From positions 186,608 through 250,607 of the forward strand of contig VZRZ01005482.1 in the NCBI GenBank assembly GCA_013398175.1: a stretch of DNA of 64,000 nt, given 5' to 3'. Each line of letters starts with the position of its first letter. Position 1 is the stretch's first letter. A model generated the notes under the pieces. That model worked only from the letters and a program-made list of their open reading frames with translations. It had not been told where the DNA came from and ran no database searches. The DNA comes from Climacteris rufus. Lineage: Eukaryota; Chordata; Aves; Passeriformes; Climacteridae. This document shows, piece after piece, positions 61,101 through 64,000 of this stretch. The position numbers and the translations under genes were made by a program.

Positions 61101-64000
61101 AAAGGTTAAGGAACAACTATTAAAAAGGTAAGGTATGTTGAATTTATATTTCAGAACTTTATACCCATATAAAACTGAGTATATTTTATAATTATGCCAA
61201 CAACAATTAATTAACTTAACATCAAGGACTCCAGAATGATTGAATTAACAATAAAATCATGATAAGGCTCCAGTTTGTCTTAGAGTTTTAGCAAATAATT
61301 TATTATCCAGTAAATGCTTAGATTTAATAACATGTTTTAAGAGTCACTATTTTTTCTCTCTTCCTTTACATGAGTTTCAGCCCCACTCTCAAAGACCAAG
61401 CTGAACTGTCATCTCCTAATCAGTCCTCTGATGATTTCAGCAAAGCTCAGCTGGAGACTTGGAGTCAATTTGGCTGGAGCCGGTCTCAAAACCAACTCTG
61501 TGACTTTTTGGGGAAAAGAACAACCCATTTGTTTCTACATCACAACTTTACACAGTGCAGTGCATACTTAAAATGATCTGTGCTGAACTACCTTGAACAA
61601 AAGCAGTTCTGCAGAGACCCTGATGAGCCACCAAGGTTGTTGGCAACTAATGCTTAGACCAAGTAATTGGAACATGCATAAATGTGATTATGTAGCCTCT
61701 GCTTGAATATATCCAGGAAAGCCAGAAAGCACACATGAATTTTCCTGTTGGACTATTCTGATTTTCCTGTTTTCAGCCCCATGACATCAATGGCAGTGTA
61801 AAAGTGCATTACAATGAAAGTGGGCTCATCCCCAGTGCAGTGGAAACCACCCTAGCATTGTATGGCTTCCAAGGGTGAGTTTGGTCCCTCCACCTCCTTG
61901 CTCATTTTCTGCAACTACAATTCTTTGGGTGTAGAAGTCATTTTGGGTTACTCCTGCAGAACCACAGGGGTGGAACAAGCAGTTCCTCTACCAGGGAAGC
62001 TGATAAAGTCTGGCTCTGTGTGGGTCTGTCTTGCAGGAATGTGCTTCTGCGTGGAGTCTCTGAAAGGAGTCCAAGAGCTGTTGTGTCTGTCCCTGATGGT
62101 GAGTTTATGTTGCAGCTTTGATCTCTACTGGGGCACTGACAGAGGCTTGCTCTCTCTCTCTCTTCCCTCTGGCCACACATTTTCGTATGGCTGTGGGAAT
62201 TCTATATAGTGGAGTGTTTCGTCTGCCTTTGGAGTTGGTCAGAATGAGTTCTTGGTTTGAAAAGTTATTGCGGAGGGACATGAAGACAGACAGCATGACT
62301 GCAAGCTTCTTTCTTCAGGAAGAAAGCTAATTAACACTCTAACAAAAGTAGTATTTCTATACACAAAAAAACTTCCTGTGTATAGTGAAAACCTTAATAT
62401 AAGAATGAAGCAGGCTGAAAATTATTTGTGGGATAGTCACACAAAAAACTCTCTTTTAAAATATTAATACATTTAAAATTTAAGTGTAGAACATAAAGCT
62501 ACGGTATAATTTTGGTGTCTCCTTTGTAGCTCTGGGATTTGTGAACTGGCTTCAAGTATGATTTCTATCAAATAAGGAGTAAGCTTCTTTAACTCTACAA
62601 AAGATTTTGTATCCCAACATCAAGATCCTGCTAGTCTTAGTCCTGGGAAAAGCTCTTATTCACTAAATCAGATGTGCAGTTTAACTGACTTGGAGTAGGG
62701 AATGTAGAGCTTATGACTGTTCAAACCAAGTGTATGCTGACTGGGTAGTCATTTCACACCCAGTTTGTTTCTTGTATTGGCTTTTACAACCATGCAGGGT
62801 AATGGAAAATCAGGATCACGTTACTTTCTTGGACAACTTTTCACAAAACTTCTAAAGGTGAAATCTGAATTGTCATTAGCACAAGGCATCTTTGGTACTT
62901 CCAAGTCAGTTTGACTTACATTCCTTTTTCTAAATGTGTAGGGTCAAATTTTGCTCTCTTCACTCATGTTTTTCCCATTTCCTTTCATTTTCTGAAGCCC
63001 TTCTCAAAATAAATATGCTGAACTTGAATTTCTCTCTGTACAGCCAACAAAAATTTTCACAGACAATGAAAAACTTCTGTCAAGTTCACAGGACGTCTTC
63101 CGCTGATTAGCCCTGTTAACCAAGGCTTAGCGCTCTCATTTTCTCGCTTTTGGAGAAGTGAAAAGATCTTAATTCCAAAACAGACCACAAGACAAAAATA
63201 AGTAGCAGAATCACTGTGTTATTAGAGTCTTTCCTTGTGACTTTTTCTCATTCAGAGTTTTGTAAGAGTTGCTTGGTTCTGTCTCCTGATTAATCTTCAG
63301 CACCTTCCCAGTGATACTTAAACAAATTAGCTTGTCTTTTCGTGGCTCTCTGGGCTGGCTCAGACAGGAAAAGAAAGCATGAATAAAGTAAGAATTCCAC
63401 TGTTTGCTTTTGCAAGCAGCCAACCTCTTACAGACCCTGAGAAATACGGCTATATAGAAATAAATTTATTTACATACTGTATATTTAAGTACAACTTCTC
63501 CCACACCTTGTTCACGTATTTTCATCCATTTTTTATTGTTTGCCCCTTGCAGAAGAGAAATAAAACCACAGAAACTGAACCAAATAGCTCAGACTGCAAC
63601 AAAGGGGACACCTGAATCTTAAATTACTTCATTGAGAAAAGTAGTGATACAAAAGGACACAAAATATAAGGGCACTTTACTTGTTTACCAGTTTTTCTCA
63701 ATTAAAGTACTAAAACATGAATCCTAGAAGCAGAACAAGTATCTTAGCTCTCTGGACTTGTAAGTTTCATATGCTGCAGTCTATTTACCCTGCATTTAGA
63801 CTGCCTGTTCCCCTCTGATAGCACTGGGAGTGGCTCTCTGATATAAAATAAAATGTATCATATTTAGTTCAATGTCTTATTTAGGAAGAGATTGGGTGAT
63901 TATTGAATGGCTATTCACTGACAGCAGAAGTATGGATAACTGGAGATGAATACATGTCTTGTTCAGGAAAGAACCAGTATTGGTAAGGTGGTATTTTGGA
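58151..64000. other. Gene-free intergenic stretch to window end
   Basis: AT-rich DNA with a T-run at 58376-58388. Apart from the exon-like segment at 61777-61874, nothing suggests a gene. No CR1 or LTR was recognised in this last 6 kb. Confidence 0.55.
61777..61874 (+). other. Orphan exon-like segment
   Basis: A 98-nt stretch is bounded by a strong acceptor (gattttcctgttttcag) and a strong donor (caagggtgagt). One of its three frames is open throughout, beginning PHDINGSVKVHYNESG. No partner exon, domain or homologue is recognised. It could be a lncRNA exon, a cryptic exon or chance. Confidence 0.2.

Noticed and set aside
1..64000. CRISPR array, operon, prophage or tRNA/rRNA genes
   Set aside because: No regularly spaced repeats, no bacterial gene organisation and no recognisable RNA gene. 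The window is vertebrate DNA.

Overview
This is vertebrate, almost certainly avian, nuclear DNA. It has long introns, GT-AG splicing, CR1 LINE 3' ends with the typical ATTCTRTG-type octamers, and a solo LTR of a type I associate with neoavian birds. There is no bacterial or viral gene organisation, and most short open frames in the window are chance.

Positions 1-20,740 hold the 3' part of one plus-strand gene, which I identify as GPAT3 (AGPAT9, glycerol-3-phosphate acyltransferase 3). Eleven coding exons between 7837 and 19705 join in phase into 398 residues plus a stop, carrying the NHTSPID and FPEGT acyltransferase motifs. The first coding exon, about 45-50 residues in mammals, was not found, so positions 1-7836 are read as intron. 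That intron contains a minus-strand solo LTR (1886-2300) and a CR1 3' end (about 6318-6725) whose tail is duplicated across a single N. A second minus-strand solo LTR (8045-8603), with a near-matching 5-bp target duplication, lies 135 bp after the first recognised exon. A poly(A) signal at 20715 closes the gene.

Positions 20,740-64,000 contain no coding gene that I can support. In mammals the DNA after GPAT3 is a gene desert leading to the homeobox gene NKX6-1, and this stretch fits such a desert. It has three minus-strand CR1 3' fragments, simple repeats, a 52-bp assembly gap (46449-46500), and several AT-rich stretches with retained CpGs and homeodomain, POU, PBX or E-box motifs that are candidate distal enhancers. 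Conservation could not be tested here, so these remain inference.

I found no convincing undescribed system. The items most worth following up are the candidate enhancers, one orphan exon-like segment at 61777-61874, the LTR close to a GPAT3 exon, the longer GPAT3 C-terminus, and two probable assembly artefacts.
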